Source of the DNA: Sphingomonas_O antarctica
GTDB taxonomy: Bacteria > Pseudomonadota > Alphaproteobacteria > Sphingomonadales > Sphingomonadaceae
Assembly (NCBI RefSeq): GCF_965137005.1
Contig: NZ_CBCRXM010000002.1
Coordinates: 1-64,000, forward strand
Direction of reading: 5' to 3'
Length of the DNA: 64,000 nt
A model generated the notes under the pieces. That model worked only from the letters and a program-made list of their open reading frames with translations. It did not search any database and was not told where the DNA came from. The position numbers and the translations under genes were made by a program. Of the stretch, positions 50,070 through 58,242 are shown in pieces; the stretch's first letter is position 1, and each line of letters starts with the position of its first letter.

Positions 50070-51013
50070 CTGCCTTGCCGCGCGCGGGGCAATCTGCGAC
50101 GACTGCGCCCGTGGGGACGCCGTTTTCAGATCGTTTGACGATGGTGTTGAAAGCGCTGTCGATCGGCCGCGCGCCGCTCGCGGCTGCGGTCGGCGTCGAC
50201 AAATCGCTGATCAGCCGGTGGTGTTCGGGACAGGTGATGCCGTCCGAACATAATCGCGCGCGGCTGACCCAGTTCATCGCCAGCCATCACGCCGGGTTCA
50301 GCCTGCTCGACTGGGATCTGTCGGTGGACGATCTGGCGGCGAAGCTCGGTGTCGCTGCGCCTGCCCCGGCTAAGCCCCCGCCTGGTCTCGCCGACTGGGT
50401 GCCCCCGGCGATGCTGGTCGAAGCCGCTGCCAACATACAATTGCACGGCGCCAGCTATGAAGGATTCTGGCGCACCACCCGGCCGTCCTCCGAAGCACCG
50501 GGCCAGTTCATCCACGACCAAGTACTACTACGCCGAACCGCCGACGGGATGCTCGGCTTGCGTCTCGGCATCATGGACATCTTCTATGTCGGCTGGTCGA
50601 TCCCGATCGGTACCAAATTATTCTCGATCGCCACCGACGCGACCACCGGCACGTTCATGTTCAGCATCTTCAACGGCATCACCCGCCAGCGCGCCGAAGT
50701 GGTCGATGGCCTCATCCTCACCGTCATGCGCGACGCGGGCGGCACGCCCATCGCCAGCAAATGCCTGTTGGAGCGCACTGGCGAGATCAGCGACGATGCG
50801 GTCGCGGACGAGGCACGATTGCGCGAACTGGCGCAGAGCTATCCGCTGACTCCCGCCGCCGATATTCCCGAGCATATCCGCGATCATTTGTGGAGCGACA
50901 ATGGCCCGACCGCTCAAGCGGCGGGCGGAGACACGATCATGATGATGGCGCTCGCCCGGTCCATGTCGCGCGGCGCGTCTTACGAAGATCGCAAGACCGC
51001 TCCGGCAATCTAG
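50066..51013 (+). CDS. HTH (XRE/Cro-like) regulator with C-terminal sensor-like domain
   Basis: A protein of about 315 residues. The N-terminal HTH reads DRLTMVLKALSIGRAPLAAAVGVDKSLISRWCSGQVMPSEHNR. After a Pro-rich linker (about residues 100-115), a domain of about 180 residues follows with GFWRTTRPSSEAPGQFIHDQVLLRR and LGLRLGIMDIFYVGWSIPIGTKLFSIATDATTG. I do not recognise that domain; its position suggests ligand sensing. The PEP-CTERM gene is divergent and may be a target. Its last four bases overlap the end of the convergent ribH. Confidence 0.7.
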   Translation: MAALPRAGQSATTAPVGTPFSDRLTMVLKALSIGRAPLAAAVGVDKSLISRWCSGQVMPSEHNRARLTQFIASHHAGFSLLDWDLSVDDLAAKLGVAAPAPAKPPPGLADWVPPAMLVEAAANIQLHGASYEGFWRTTRPSSEAPGQFIHDQVLLRRTADGMLGLRLGIMDIFYVGWSIPIGTKLFSIATDATTGTFMFSIFNGITRQRAEVVDGLILTVMRDAGGTPIASKCLLERTGEISDDAVADEARLRELAQSYPLTPAADIPEHIRDHLWSDNGPTAQAAGGDTIMMMALARSMSRGASYEDRKTAPAI

Positions 51014-51432
51014 CGTTCGAACCGCGCTTTCAAGTCGAGCATCGCCAAGGCCGCGCGGGCGGCATCGCCGCCCTTATCGCCCTGCTTCGGATCGGCGCGG
51101 TAAATCGCCTGCGCCTCGTTCTCGGTGGTCAGCATGCCGTTGCCGATCGGCACGCCGTCCATGGTCAGCGCCATCAACCCGCGCGCGCTCTCGCCGGCGA
51201 CGATCTCGAAATGATACGTCTCGCCGCGAATGACGACACCGAGCGCGACGAACCCGTCATAACGCCCGCTCTCCACTGCCAGTGCCACCGCGCCGGGCAC
51301 TTCGAGCGCGCCGGGCACGGTCACCGTTTCATGGTCATGCCCCGCCGCCTCGATCGCCGCGCGCGCCCCCGCGAGCAGCATGTCGTTGAGGTGCGCGTAA
51401 AATCGCGCTTCCACGATGAGGATTTTGGCCAT
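51010..51432 (-). CDS. ribH: 6,7-dimethyl-8-ribityllumazine synthase
   Basis: A 140-residue enzyme that condenses the pyrimidine and butanone phosphate intermediates to lumazine. ILIVEARFYAHLNDML, VTVPGALEVPGAVALA and GFVALGVVIRGETYHFEIVAGESARGL are the family blocks, with the catalytic His in ETYHFE. GVPIGNGMLTTENEAQA follows near the C-terminus. It is the last gene of the rib unit; its ATG and the ribB-type stop share base 51432. Confidence 0.96.
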   Translation of the reverse strand: MAKILIVEARFYAHLNDMLLAGARAAIEAAGHDHETVTVPGALEVPGAVALAVESGRYDGFVALGVVIRGETYHFEIVAGESARGLMALTMDGVPIGNGMLTTENEAQAIYRADPKQGDKGGDAARAALAMLDLKARFER

Positions 51433-52583
51433 TATTCGCCGCCAGTGCCGGGGATCGCGCGTTCGTCGACAATCGACAGGCCGTAACCTTCGAGCCCGGC
51501 AAACGCATGGTGCGTGTTGGTCAGCAGGATCATGTCCTGCACCCCCAGCTCGGTGAGGATCTGCGCGCCGACACCATAATCGCGCAGTTCCTCGACCTCG
51601 CGGTCACCCGCGCTCTTGCCCTGCCCGCGCAGATCAATGAAGCGCGAAATCATATTGGGCATCTGACGGTTGATCAGCACGATGACGCCGGCGCCTTCAT
51701 CGGCGATGGCGGCCATCGAGCGGCTGAGCAGGCCCGAGCGTTCGTTGACCTCCCCCAGCACGTCGACGAACAGACTCATGGTGTGCATCCGGACCAGCGT
51801 TGGCTTGTCCGGATCGATGCGGCCCTTGACCAAGGCGACCGTCTCATCGCCCGTCGCCTTGTTGTGGAACGTCACGGCTTTCCACTCGCCACCGTGGCGG
51901 CTGACGAAATCCAGCTCGGCGCGCTTCTGGACCAGATGGTCGTGGCGGCGGCGATAGGCGATCAGGTCGCGGATCGTGCCGATCTTGAGGTTATGGAACT
52001 GCGCGAAGGTGACGAGGTCATCCATCCGCGACATCGTGCCGTCCTCGTTCATGATTTCGCAGATCACGCCCGAAGGGTTGAGGCCGGCGAGTCGCGCGAC
52101 ATCCACCGCCGCTTCGGTATGGCCGGTGCGGATCAGCACGCCCCCGTCGCGCGCGACCAGCGGAAAGACGTGACCCGGCGTGACGATATCGTTTCGGTCC
52201 TTGGTCCCGTCGATCGCCACCGCGACGGTGCGCGCGCGGTCCGCCGCCGAAATGCCGGTGGTGACCCCTTCGCGCGCCTCGATCGACGTCGTGAACGCGG
52301 TTTCGTGACGCGTGCCATTGGCGCGGCTCATCAGATCGAGCCCGAGTTCGTCGACGCGGCGCTTGGTCAGCGCGAGACAGATCAGTCCGCGGCCATATTT
52401 GGCCATGAAATTGATTGCGTCGGGCGTCGCCATCTGCGCGGGGATGACCAGGTCGCCCTCATTCTCGCGGTCCTCGTCATCGACGAGGATGAACATGCGG
52501 CCGTTCTTCGCCTCGTCGATGATTTCTTCGGGAGACGACAGGAATGCGTGGCGAATACGGCTAATTTGCTGCGGAACGGGCAC
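51432..52583 (-). CDS. ribB: 3,4-dihydroxy-2-butanone 4-phosphate synthase fused to a degenerate RibA domain (RibBX)
   Basis: A protein of about 383 residues. The N-terminal RibB domain (about 1-210) has ILVDDEDRENEGDLVIPAQ, TGISAADRA, HVFPLVARDGGVLIRTGHTEAAVDVARLAGL, giving the butanone phosphate from ribulose 5-phosphate. The C-terminal part has the GTP cyclohydrolase II fold (LVRMHTMSLFVDVLGEV, YGVGAQILTELGVQDMILLTN), but the zinc-binding cysteines of active RibA are missing. Such RibBX hybrids are known to lack cyclohydrolase activity, so a separate ribA should exist elsewhere. The start is taken as GTG at 52583, overlapping ribE by 23 bases. Confidence 0.92.
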   Translation of the reverse strand: MPVPQQISRIRHAFLSSPEEIIDEAKNGRMFILVDDEDRENEGDLVIPAQMATPDAINFMAKYGRGLICLALTKRRVDELGLDLMSRANGTRHETAFTTSIEAREGVTTGISAADRARTVAVAIDGTKDRNDIVTPGHVFPLVARDGGVLIRTGHTEAAVDVARLAGLNPSGVICEIMNEDGTMSRMDDLVTFAQFHNLKIGTIRDLIAYRRRHDHLVQKRAELDFVSRHGGEWKAVTFHNKATGDETVALVKGRIDPDKPTLVRMHTMSLFVDVLGEVNERSGLLSRSMAAIADEGAGVIVLINRQMPNMISRFIDLRGQGKSAGDREVEELRDYGVGAQILTELGVQDMILLTNTHHAFAGLEGYGLSIVDERAIPGTGGE

Positions 52584-53175
52584 GATAGGCCTCCATGCGC
52601 GAGAGATAACGGGCGAGAACGTCGATCTCGAGATTGACGGTTGCACCCTGGGTCAGGCCGCCGAGCGTCGTCACGGCGGCGGTGTGCGGAATGATGTTGA
52701 GCGCAAAGTCGGTGCTCCCGTCGGGCTGGTCGCCGACTTCGTTGACCGTCAGCGAAACACCGTCGACGGTGATCGAGCCCTTGGCGGCGAGATAGGGCGC
52801 GATGGCAGCGGGCGCGGAAATCCCGACCCGCGTCGAATCGCCTTCAGGGCACAGTCCCTTCACCGTGCCGATCCCATCGACATGGCCGGTAACGATATGG
52901 CCGCCAAGTTCATCGCCCAGTTTCAGCGCGCGTTCGAGATTGAGCATGGTCCCTTCGGTCCAGCGATGCGCTGTCTTGCTGACGGTTTCGGCGGAGACAT
53001 CGACCGCGAACCAGTCCGCACCCTTATCGACCACGGTCAGGCACACGCCCGAGCACGAAATGGACGCACCGAGGGCGGCATCGCCAACCCCCTCAGCCGC
53101 GATTACGACGCGCAGGTCGCCGCGCTGCTCGACCGAGCGGATCGTGCCGATGGCGGTGACTATGCCGGTAAACAT
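52561..53175 (-). CDS. ribE: Riboflavin synthase, alpha subunit
   Basis: A 204-residue tandem beta-barrel enzyme that dismutates lumazine to riboflavin. The N-terminal barrel starts MFTGIVTAIGTI, with SISCSGVCLTVVDKG and NLERALKLGDELGGHIVTGHVDG. The second repeat has SITVDGVSLTVNEVG and FALNIIPHTAAVTTLG. Both lumazine-binding repeats are complete. It overlaps ribD by 16 bases and ribB by 23, so the four rib genes should be one transcript. No FMN riboswitch is visible upstream of ribD. Confidence 0.96.
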   Translation of the reverse strand: MFTGIVTAIGTIRSVEQRGDLRVVIAAEGVGDAALGASISCSGVCLTVVDKGADWFAVDVSAETVSKTAHRWTEGTMLNLERALKLGDELGGHIVTGHVDGIGTVKGLCPEGDSTRVGISAPAAIAPYLAAKGSITVDGVSLTVNEVGDQPDGSTDFALNIIPHTAAVTTLGGLTQGATVNLEIDVLARYLSRMEAYRARSAAN

Positions 53176-54194
53176 GCGGTTCGCTCGTAGACCTGGAGTC
53201 GGTCCACGCCAAGCATTCGGGATTCCGTAAGGTCCCAGCGGCCATGCGCGAGGCTGAGCTCGGTCAGACCAAGATCGTCCAACGCCGGTTTTCCGCCGAT
53301 CAGGATGGGGGCGGTATAAAGCACCAGGCGATCGACCAGGTCGGCCTTGAGGAACGACGCGGCAGTTTGCGCCCCGCCTTCGACGAGGATGTGGTTAGCG
53401 GGAAGTGTTGCGATTTTGTCCAGAGTGTTGATCAACACCCACTCGTCATTCCCGCGAAGGCGGGAATCCATCTGCTCATCTTCGCGCAAGTGGGTAAGTG
53501 CGGGAGATGGACCCCCGCCTTCGCGAGGGTGACGAGATTGGGTGGAGAGCAGAACCCGCAGCGGTGACCGCTCCTCCAACCCCGCCAATCGCACATCGAG
53601 CTTCGGAGCATCCGCCTCAAACGTCCCCCGACCGACCAAAATCGCGTCATGCCGCGCGCGCTCCACATGCACATGCGCCCGCGCCGCTTCACCCGTTATC
53701 CAGCGACTCTCGCCATTGGCCAGTGCGATGCAGCCATCGAGCGACACCGCGAGCTTGAGCGTGACGTGCGGGCGGCCAAAATGCTGCCGCGTGAGAAATC
53801 CTGCCATCGCGCGGCGGGCATCGTCGGCGCAGACGTCTTCGATGACGACCACCCCCGCCGACCGCAGCGCGTGAAAACCGCGTCCGCAGGTGCGCGGGTC
53901 GGGATCGCCGAGCGCCGCCACGACGCGCTTGATTCCCGCTTCCGCCAGCGACGGCGCGCAGGCGGGGCCGCGCGGAGAAGGATGCGCGCAGGGTTCGAGT
54001 GTCACAAATGCAGTGGCGCCGCGCGCCGCGTCGCCCGCCTCCAGCAATGCCATCCCTTCGGCATGCGGTCGTCCGCCCGGCTGAGTCCAGCCGCGCCCGA
54101 CGACGCGGTCGTCCTTGACGATCACGCAGCCGACATTGGGATTGGGAAACGTCCGCCCGCGCCCGCGTTCGCTCAGCGCCAGCGCCGCGCCCAT
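53160..54194 (-). CDS. ribD: Bifunctional riboflavin deaminase/reductase with in-frame repeat insertion
   Basis: A 344-residue enzyme. The deaminase domain (1-145) holds the zinc ligands His44 in RPHAEGMAL (with catalytic Glu46), Cys69 in TLEPCAHPS and Cys79 in GPACAPS. The reductase domain (from about 146) starts LKLAVSLDGCIALANGESRWITGEAAR and later has ILVEGGAQTAASFL. Between LRVLLSTQ and WVLINTLDK, residues about 220-250 (SRHPREGGGPS...SRLRGND) derive from a palindromic repeat read in frame. The loop concerned varies among RibD proteins. It starts the rib unit. Confidence 0.95.
   Translation of the reverse strand: MGAALALSERGRGRTFPNPNVGCVIVKDDRVVGRGWTQPGGRPHAEGMALLEAGDAARGATAFVTLEPCAHPSPRGPACAPSLAEAGIKRVVAALGDPDPRTCGRGFHALRSAGVVVIEDVCADDARRAMAGFLTRQHFGRPHVTLKLAVSLDGCIALANGESRWITGEAARAHVHVERARHDAILVGRGTFEADAPKLDVRLAGLEERSPLRVLLSTQSRHPREGGGPSPALTHLREDEQMDSRLRGNDEWVLINTLDKIATLPANHILVEGGAQTAASFLKADLVDRLVLYTAPILIGGKPALDDLGLTELSLAHGRWDLTESRMLGVDRLQVYERTACLPA
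53441..53537 (-). repeat. Palindromic repeat family B, in frame inside ribD
   Basis: Two arms, each a hairpin of its own (TTCCCGC-GAAG-GCGGGAA at 53449 and CCCCGCC-TTCG-CGAGGG near 53514), pair with each other as CACTCGTCATTCCCGCGAAGG against the complementary right arm. The core differs from family A and resembles the widespread GTCATTCCCGCGAAGGCGGGAA repeats of alphaproteobacteria. It is translated as about 31 residues of RibD. Confidence 0.8.
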
Positions 54195-54207
54195 CCAGCG
54201 CGGGGCA

Positions 54208-54564
54208 TTACTTTTTATAGTCGATTCCCATCATGTCGGCGACGCGTTGAAACTGTTTTTGACGCTCGAGCTGCAGGCGTTTCAGCTCCACGGCATCGGC
54301 CCGCTCTTTCGGCGCGTCCTTTTTGAGGCGCGCTTCGACATCGGCGCGGGTGCGATCCGCCCGCCACTGTTCGACATATTGAATTTCGGGCGGCTTGTAG
54401 GCCTGCTTGGCGTTGAACTGGAAAATGAACATCCACAGGATCACGCTGGTGAACGTTACCGCGAGCGCGAGCAGCCCCCATTGATGGCGGCGACGTTCGC
54501 GCAGGATCGACCACAGATCGGCCAGGGCGGCGAGCGGACTGGAAGGACGGGGCATGATCGCCAT
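54208..54564 (-). CDS. Hypothetical single-pass membrane protein
   Basis: A protein of about 118 residues with one hydrophobic helix (GLLALAVTFTSVILWMFIF, about 31-50) and a charged helical C-terminal half (DRTRADVEARLKKDAPKERADAVELKRLQLERQKQFQRV), probably a short coiled coil. I do not recognise a named family. It lies between tonB and ribD on the same strand and may be co-transcribed with either. Start choice between ATG 54564 and ATG 54555 is open. Confidence 0.65.
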   Translation of the reverse strand: MAIMPRPSSPLAALADLWSILRERRRHQWGLLALAVTFTSVILWMFIFQFNAKQAYKPPEIQYVEQWRADRTRADVEARLKKDAPKERADAVELKRLQLERQKQFQRVADMMGIDYKK

Positions 54565-54618
54565 GCCTGATGATGTAGGCGTGAGGATGCCGCCCCGCCA
54601 GTCCATCGGTTGCTCCTG

Positions 54619-55260
54619 TCAGTTAATCGTGAAGCGCACGGTGAGCGTGTACCAGCTGTCGACCGGCGATCCGTCCTCGCTCGCCGGCTTGAATCGCCAG
54701 TGGCGCAGGCCCCAGGTCTTCGCCGCGGTGAAAAAGCCGGGATCGTCGGCGCGCACCAGCACGATGTCGCGCGGGCGGCCGTCGGGACCGACCAGGACGC
54801 GCACCGTGACGCTGCCCTGTATCTCGCCACGCTGCAGCGCGGGCGGGTACGGCGGCTGGAGTTCCCCGGGCGAGGTCGCCATCGCCACGCCGCGTTTGAC
54901 GACCTGACGGATCGGCGGTTGCGGGGGATCGGGGATGATCGTCGTGCCGGTTTCGCCGCCACCTGTGTTGAACACGAGTGGGCGGGGGTCTGGATCGGTC
55001 GGCCTCCATTGCTCGACGGGTCCAGCAACCGGTACCGCGGTTTTGGGATGATCGATATGCGGTTTGGTTTGCGGCTTGGGGTCTTCGACCGACGGCGGCG
55101 GCAACGGTTGGGGGCCGATCGGATAGGACGGGATGGATCCGATAATGATCCTGGTGATGTTCGGATTCCAAGCGGCGATCGCAACCACCGCTGCCAAATT
55201 CAATCCGATTGTCAGTCCCAATGCGCCGGGATTGGCGGCGCGCTTTTCGGCATAAGCCAT
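54619..55260 (-). CDS. tonB: TonB-family energy transducer
   Basis: A 213-residue protein with an N-terminal membrane anchor (ALGLTIGLNLAAVVAIAAW), a Pro-rich periplasmic spacer (PIGPQPLPPPSVEDPKPQTKPH and more), and the C-terminal TonB domain. That domain contains PYPPALQRGEIQGSVTVRVLV, GPDGRPRDIVLVRADDPGFFTAA and WRFKPASEDG. It would transmit proton-motive force to TonB-dependent receptors, which are abundant in sphingomonads, although no ExbB/ExbD genes are close. A 23-bp palindrome lies upstream at 55310. Confidence 0.9.
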   Translation of the reverse strand: MAYAEKRAANPGALGLTIGLNLAAVVAIAAWNPNITRIIIGSIPSYPIGPQPLPPPSVEDPKPQTKPHIDHPKTAVPVAGPVEQWRPTDPDPRPLVFNTGGGETGTTIIPDPPQPPIRQVVKRGVAMATSPGELQPPYPPALQRGEIQGSVTVRVLVGPDGRPRDIVLVRADDPGFFTAAKTWGLRHWRFKPASEDGSPVDSWYTLTVRFTIN

Positions 55261-55309
55261 GGCACCTCTCCTTGTTGCGACGATCTAGACGCCGCCGCTT
55301 TCTGTAACG

Positions 55310-55332
55310 TGACAACATATCATACTATGTCA
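55310..55332. promoter_or_regulatory. 23-bp palindrome between tonB and ridA
   Basis: TGACA-N3-TAT-N-ATA-N3-TGTCA: eight of eleven half-site positions are symmetric. It lies about 50 bp before the tonB ATG and includes TTGACA on the minus strand, which could also be a -35 box. It is a candidate operator for tonB; the regulator is unknown. Confidence 0.4.
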
Positions 55333-55402
55333 ACCCACGCATGAATCGACATGAATCTCTTTCGCAGTTGACCCGGACGCGATGCCGCGGTGAGAGAGGG
55401 GG

Positions 55403-55870
55403 ATGACCGACAGCATCGACAGCAAGCTTGCCGCGCGTGGCATCACGCTCCCCACACCCGCCGCGCCCGTCGCCGCCTACACACCGGTCGTAATTGCCGG
55501 CGGGATGGCATATCTTTCGGGGCAATTGCCCTTCGCCAAAGGCGGCGAGGTGATGACCGGGCGGCTGGGCGAGACCGCCGATGTCGAAACCGGGCGCAGG
55601 GCCGCCGAAGCGTGCGGCGTGATGGTGCTGGCGCAGTTGAAGGCGGCGTTGGGGTCGCTGGATCGCGTCGAACGCATCGTCCGCTTGGGCGTGTTCGTCG
55701 CCTCGACGGACGATTTTACGCAGCAACCCAAGGTGGCCGACGGCGCATCGCAACTGATGCTCGAAATCTTCGGCGATGCGGGACGCCATGCGCGCTCGGC
55801 AGTGGGCGTGCCCGTGCTGCCGCTCGGCGCGATGGTCGAAATCGACGCGGTCGTGGCGATTCGTGACTGA
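55403..55870 (+). CDS. RidA-family protein (enamine/imine deaminase)
   Basis: A 155-residue YjgF/RidA-fold protein of the longer subgroup: AARGITLPTPAAPVAAYTPVVIAGGMAYLSGQLPF at the N-terminus, then GRRAAEACGVMVLAQLKAALGSLDRVERIVRLGVFVAS, and ARSAVGVPVLPLGAMVEIDAVVAI at the C-terminus. RidA enzymes hydrolyse reactive 2-aminoacrylate-type intermediates. The arginine that binds the carboxylate is in ARSAVG. It overlaps the next gene by eight bases. Confidence 0.88.
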   Translation: MTDSIDSKLAARGITLPTPAAPVAAYTPVVIAGGMAYLSGQLPFAKGGEVMTGRLGETADVETGRRAAEACGVMVLAQLKAALGSLDRVERIVRLGVFVASTDDFTQQPKVADGASQLMLEIFGDAGRHARSAVGVPVLPLGAMVEIDAVVAIRD

Positions 55871-56993
55871 TACCCCCGACCGGGGGAATTTTACCGCGAC
55901 AATCGGCAGCAGCGTCGCGGCGATCGATGCGGCGGTTTGGGACGCGGCGGCCGGTAACGGCAATCCGTTCGTCAGCCACGCGTTCCTGACCGCGCTCGAA
56001 CAATCGGGCAGCGTCGGCGGCAATTCGGGCTGGCAGCCCGTGCCGCTGGGCGTCGGTGACGGTTTTGCGCCCGCCTATCTGAAGACCCACAGCCAGGGCG
56101 AATATATCTTCGACCATAGTTGGGCCGACGCATGGGAGCGCGCGGGCGGTGATTATTATCCCAAATTGCTGATCGCTGCACCGTTTACGCCCGTGCCGGG
56201 GCCTCGATTGCTGACGCACAACGAGGCGACCGCACGCGCCTTGATTACGACGGCAGAGGCGGTGGTCGACCGTAACGGCCTCAGTTCAGCGCACGCCAAT
56301 TTCGTCGAGCCGGCGCAACTCGACCTGTTTCGCGCGGCGGGCTGGTTGATTCGCGAGGGGCAGCAATTCCACTGGGCCAATCGCGGCTATGCCGATTTCG
56401 ACGCGTTCCTCGACGATCTGTCCTCGCGCAAGCGCAAGGCAATCCGCAAGGAGCGACGCGAGGCACAGGCGGCGGTCGAGATTGTCGCCCTGACCGGCGA
56501 CGCCATCGATGAAGCCGCGTGGGACGCCTTCTGGAAATTCTATCAGGACACCGGCGCGCGCAAATGGGGCCAGCCCTATCTCACGCGGCAATTCTTCACG
56601 CTGATCGGTCTGACGATGGCCGACAAGCTGTTGCTGGTGATGGCGCGGCGCGATGGAAAGTGGATTGCGGGGGCGCTGAATTTCATTGGCGGGGACACAG
56701 TGTACGGCCGCTATTGGGGGTGCACCGAGGACGTCCCCTATCTGCATTTCGAGCTGTGTTATTATCAGGCGATCGAGGCGGCGATCGGCCTCGGGCTAGC
56801 GCGCGTCGAGGCGGGGGCGCAGGGCGAGCATAAATTGGCGCGGGGTTATTTGCCGGTGCCGACCTGGTCGGCGCATTATATCGCCGATCCGGGGTTTCGC
56901 GCCGCCGTCGCCGATTTCGTGAAGCGCGAGGCGCGCGCGGTCGAGCACGGCATCGAGGCGCTGACCGAAATGGGCCCGTTTAAAAGGGGTTAG
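55863..56993 (+). CDS. GNAT/FemAB-like protein (peptidogalycan biosynthesis family, DUF482)
   Basis: A 376-residue protein with a double-GNAT architecture. NPFVSHAFLTALEQSGSVG, GWQPVPL, GEYIFDHSWADAWERAGGDYYPKLLIAAPFTPVPGPRLL, SRKRKAIRKERREA and RVEAGAQGEHKLARGYLPVPTWSAHYI are the characteristic blocks of this COG3146-type family. Members are predicted acyltransferases acting on amines or aminoacyl groups; the substrate is not known. GTG at 55863 overlaps ridA. The product is cytosolic, without signal peptide. It converges on the small SEL1-like gene. Confidence 0.82.
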   Translation: MTDTPDRGNFTATIGSSVAAIDAAVWDAAAGNGNPFVSHAFLTALEQSGSVGGNSGWQPVPLGVGDGFAPAYLKTHSQGEYIFDHSWADAWERAGGDYYPKLLIAAPFTPVPGPRLLTHNEATARALITTAEAVVDRNGLSSAHANFVEPAQLDLFRAAGWLIREGQQFHWANRGYADFDAFLDDLSSRKRKAIRKERREAQAAVEIVALTGDAIDEAAWDAFWKFYQDTGARKWGQPYLTRQFFTLIGLTMADKLLLVMARRDGKWIAGALNFIGGDTVYGRYWGCTEDVPYLHFELCYYQAIEAAIGLGLARVEAGAQGEHKLARGYLPVPTWSAHYIADPGFRAAVADFVKREARAVEHGIEALTEMGPFKRG

Positions 56994-57274
56994 GCGGCCT
57001 GTCGCACGGTCATGGCGAGGCGCGCGCGGGCGCGGCGCTGCGCCTCGACGATTTCGCGCGCGGACATTTCGTCGGCGATTTCGGTGCGCGCTTCGGCGGC
57101 ACGATCGTCTCCCCAGACGGCGGCGAGATTGAACCATTGATGCGCCTCGATCAGGTCGATTTCGACCCCGTCGGTGCCGATCGACCAGGCGACGCCCAAA
57201 TCATACGCCGCATTGGCATCGCCCCTGGCCGCATCGCGCAACCGGCGCTCGATCACAAAATTGACTTCGGACAT
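56990..57274 (-). CDS. Small SEL1/TPR-like repeat protein
   Basis: A 94-residue protein with one SEL1-like helical pair: AARGDANAAYDLGVAWSIGTDGVEIDLIEAHQWFNLAAVWGDDRAAEARTEIADEM (here cited for its residue pattern A-x-A-x-x-x-L-G, then A-x-x-W-x-x-x-A). The last part is Arg-rich. Such single-repeat proteins occur in many alphaproteobacteria without known function. Its last four bases overlap the end of the GNAT-like gene. Confidence 0.7.
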   Translation of the reverse strand: MSEVNFVIERRLRDAARGDANAAYDLGVAWSIGTDGVEIDLIEAHQWFNLAAVWGDDRAAEARTEIADEMSAREIVEAQRRARARLAMTVRQAA

Positions 57275-57329
57275 GGCCGCAACCCCTTGTTTACCGTGTC
57301 AGTTTGGGCAGCGACTTTGCAACAAAGGG

Positions 57330-58178
57330 TTAACGCGAAGCCCGAATGGTTACCGGAATATTATCGATCAATCGCGTCGTGCCGATCCGGGCGGCGGCGA
57401 GCAGGCGCGCCGGGAGTTCCTCCGTCGGCTGAAGCGCCGCATCGGCCAGTTCGACATAATCGATTTCGAACCCCGCCGCGGCAATCGCTTGGCGCGCCGC
57501 AGCCAGCGCCAGCGACACCGGCTCACCCCGACCGATCGCCGCCACTGCTGCGTTCAGCGCGCGAGGCAATTCGGTTGCGGCGGTGCGCTCACCGGCGGAT
57601 AAATAGGCATTGCGCGACGACAGCGCCAAGCCATCGGCTTCACGCACCGTCGGCACCCCGCGCACGTCCACCGCCATGTCGAGGTCCAGTGCCATGCGGC
57701 GAATGATCGCCAATTGCTGCCAATCCTTTTCGCCGAACAGCGCGATGTCGGGCCGAACCTGCCCGAACAATTTGGCGACCACCGTTGCGACACCATCGAA
57801 ATGGCCGGGCCGGTGTGCGCCGTCAAAGGCGGCGTCGATCTTTGCCACGCTGACGGTCGTCAGGAATCCCGCCGGATACATGACCTCGACCGGAGGCAGC
57901 CACAGCAAGTCGCAACCATGTTCGACCAGCAAAGCCGCATCCGCCGCTTCCTGCCGCGGATAGCGCGCCAGATCCTCGTTCGGGCCGAATTGCAGCGGAT
58001 TGACGAAGATCGAGGCGATGACATGGTCTGCAACCTCGCGCGCCGCCGTGACCAGCGCCATGTGCCCGGCATGCAGCGCGCCCATCGTCGGCACGAAGGC
58101 GACGCGTCCCGTCATCGCGGCGCGCGCGGCGCGAAGTTCGGGAAGCGTACGGACGGTTTGCATGGGGCGCGTTTGCAT
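57330..58178 (-). CDS. panC: Pantothenate synthetase (pantoate-beta-alanine ligase)
   Basis: A 282-residue enzyme joining pantoate and beta-alanine with ATP. VAFVPTMGALHAGHMALVTAA holds the H-x-G-H nucleotide-binding motif, FVNPLQFGPNEDLARYPR the pantoate site, HFDGVATVVAKLFGQVRPDIALFGEKDWQQL and LALSSRNAYLS the K-M-S-K-S-equivalent loop. An in-frame ATG six codons downstream (58163) is also possible. It is divergent from mipZ with about 64 bp between. Confidence 0.96.
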   Translation of the reverse strand: MQTRPMQTVRTLPELRAARAAMTGRVAFVPTMGALHAGHMALVTAAREVADHVIASIFVNPLQFGPNEDLARYPRQEAADAALLVEHGCDLLWLPPVEVMYPAGFLTTVSVAKIDAAFDGAHRPGHFDGVATVVAKLFGQVRPDIALFGEKDWQQLAIIRRMALDLDMAVDVRGVPTVREADGLALSSRNAYLSAGERTAATELPRALNAAVAAIGRGEPVSLALAAARQAIAAAGFEIDYVELADAALQPTEELPARLLAAARIGTTRLIDNIPVTIRASR

Positions 58179-58242
58179 GGGTTATGGGCCTCGCTTATGG
58201 CCAGCCGCTCCTAACCGCCCGTCAAAAGGTTCGCCACCGTCC

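Noticed and set aside
54195..54606. FMN riboswitch upstream of ribD
   Set aside because: The upstream region is occupied by a coding gene and the AGGGTGAAAT-type FMN element core was not seen.
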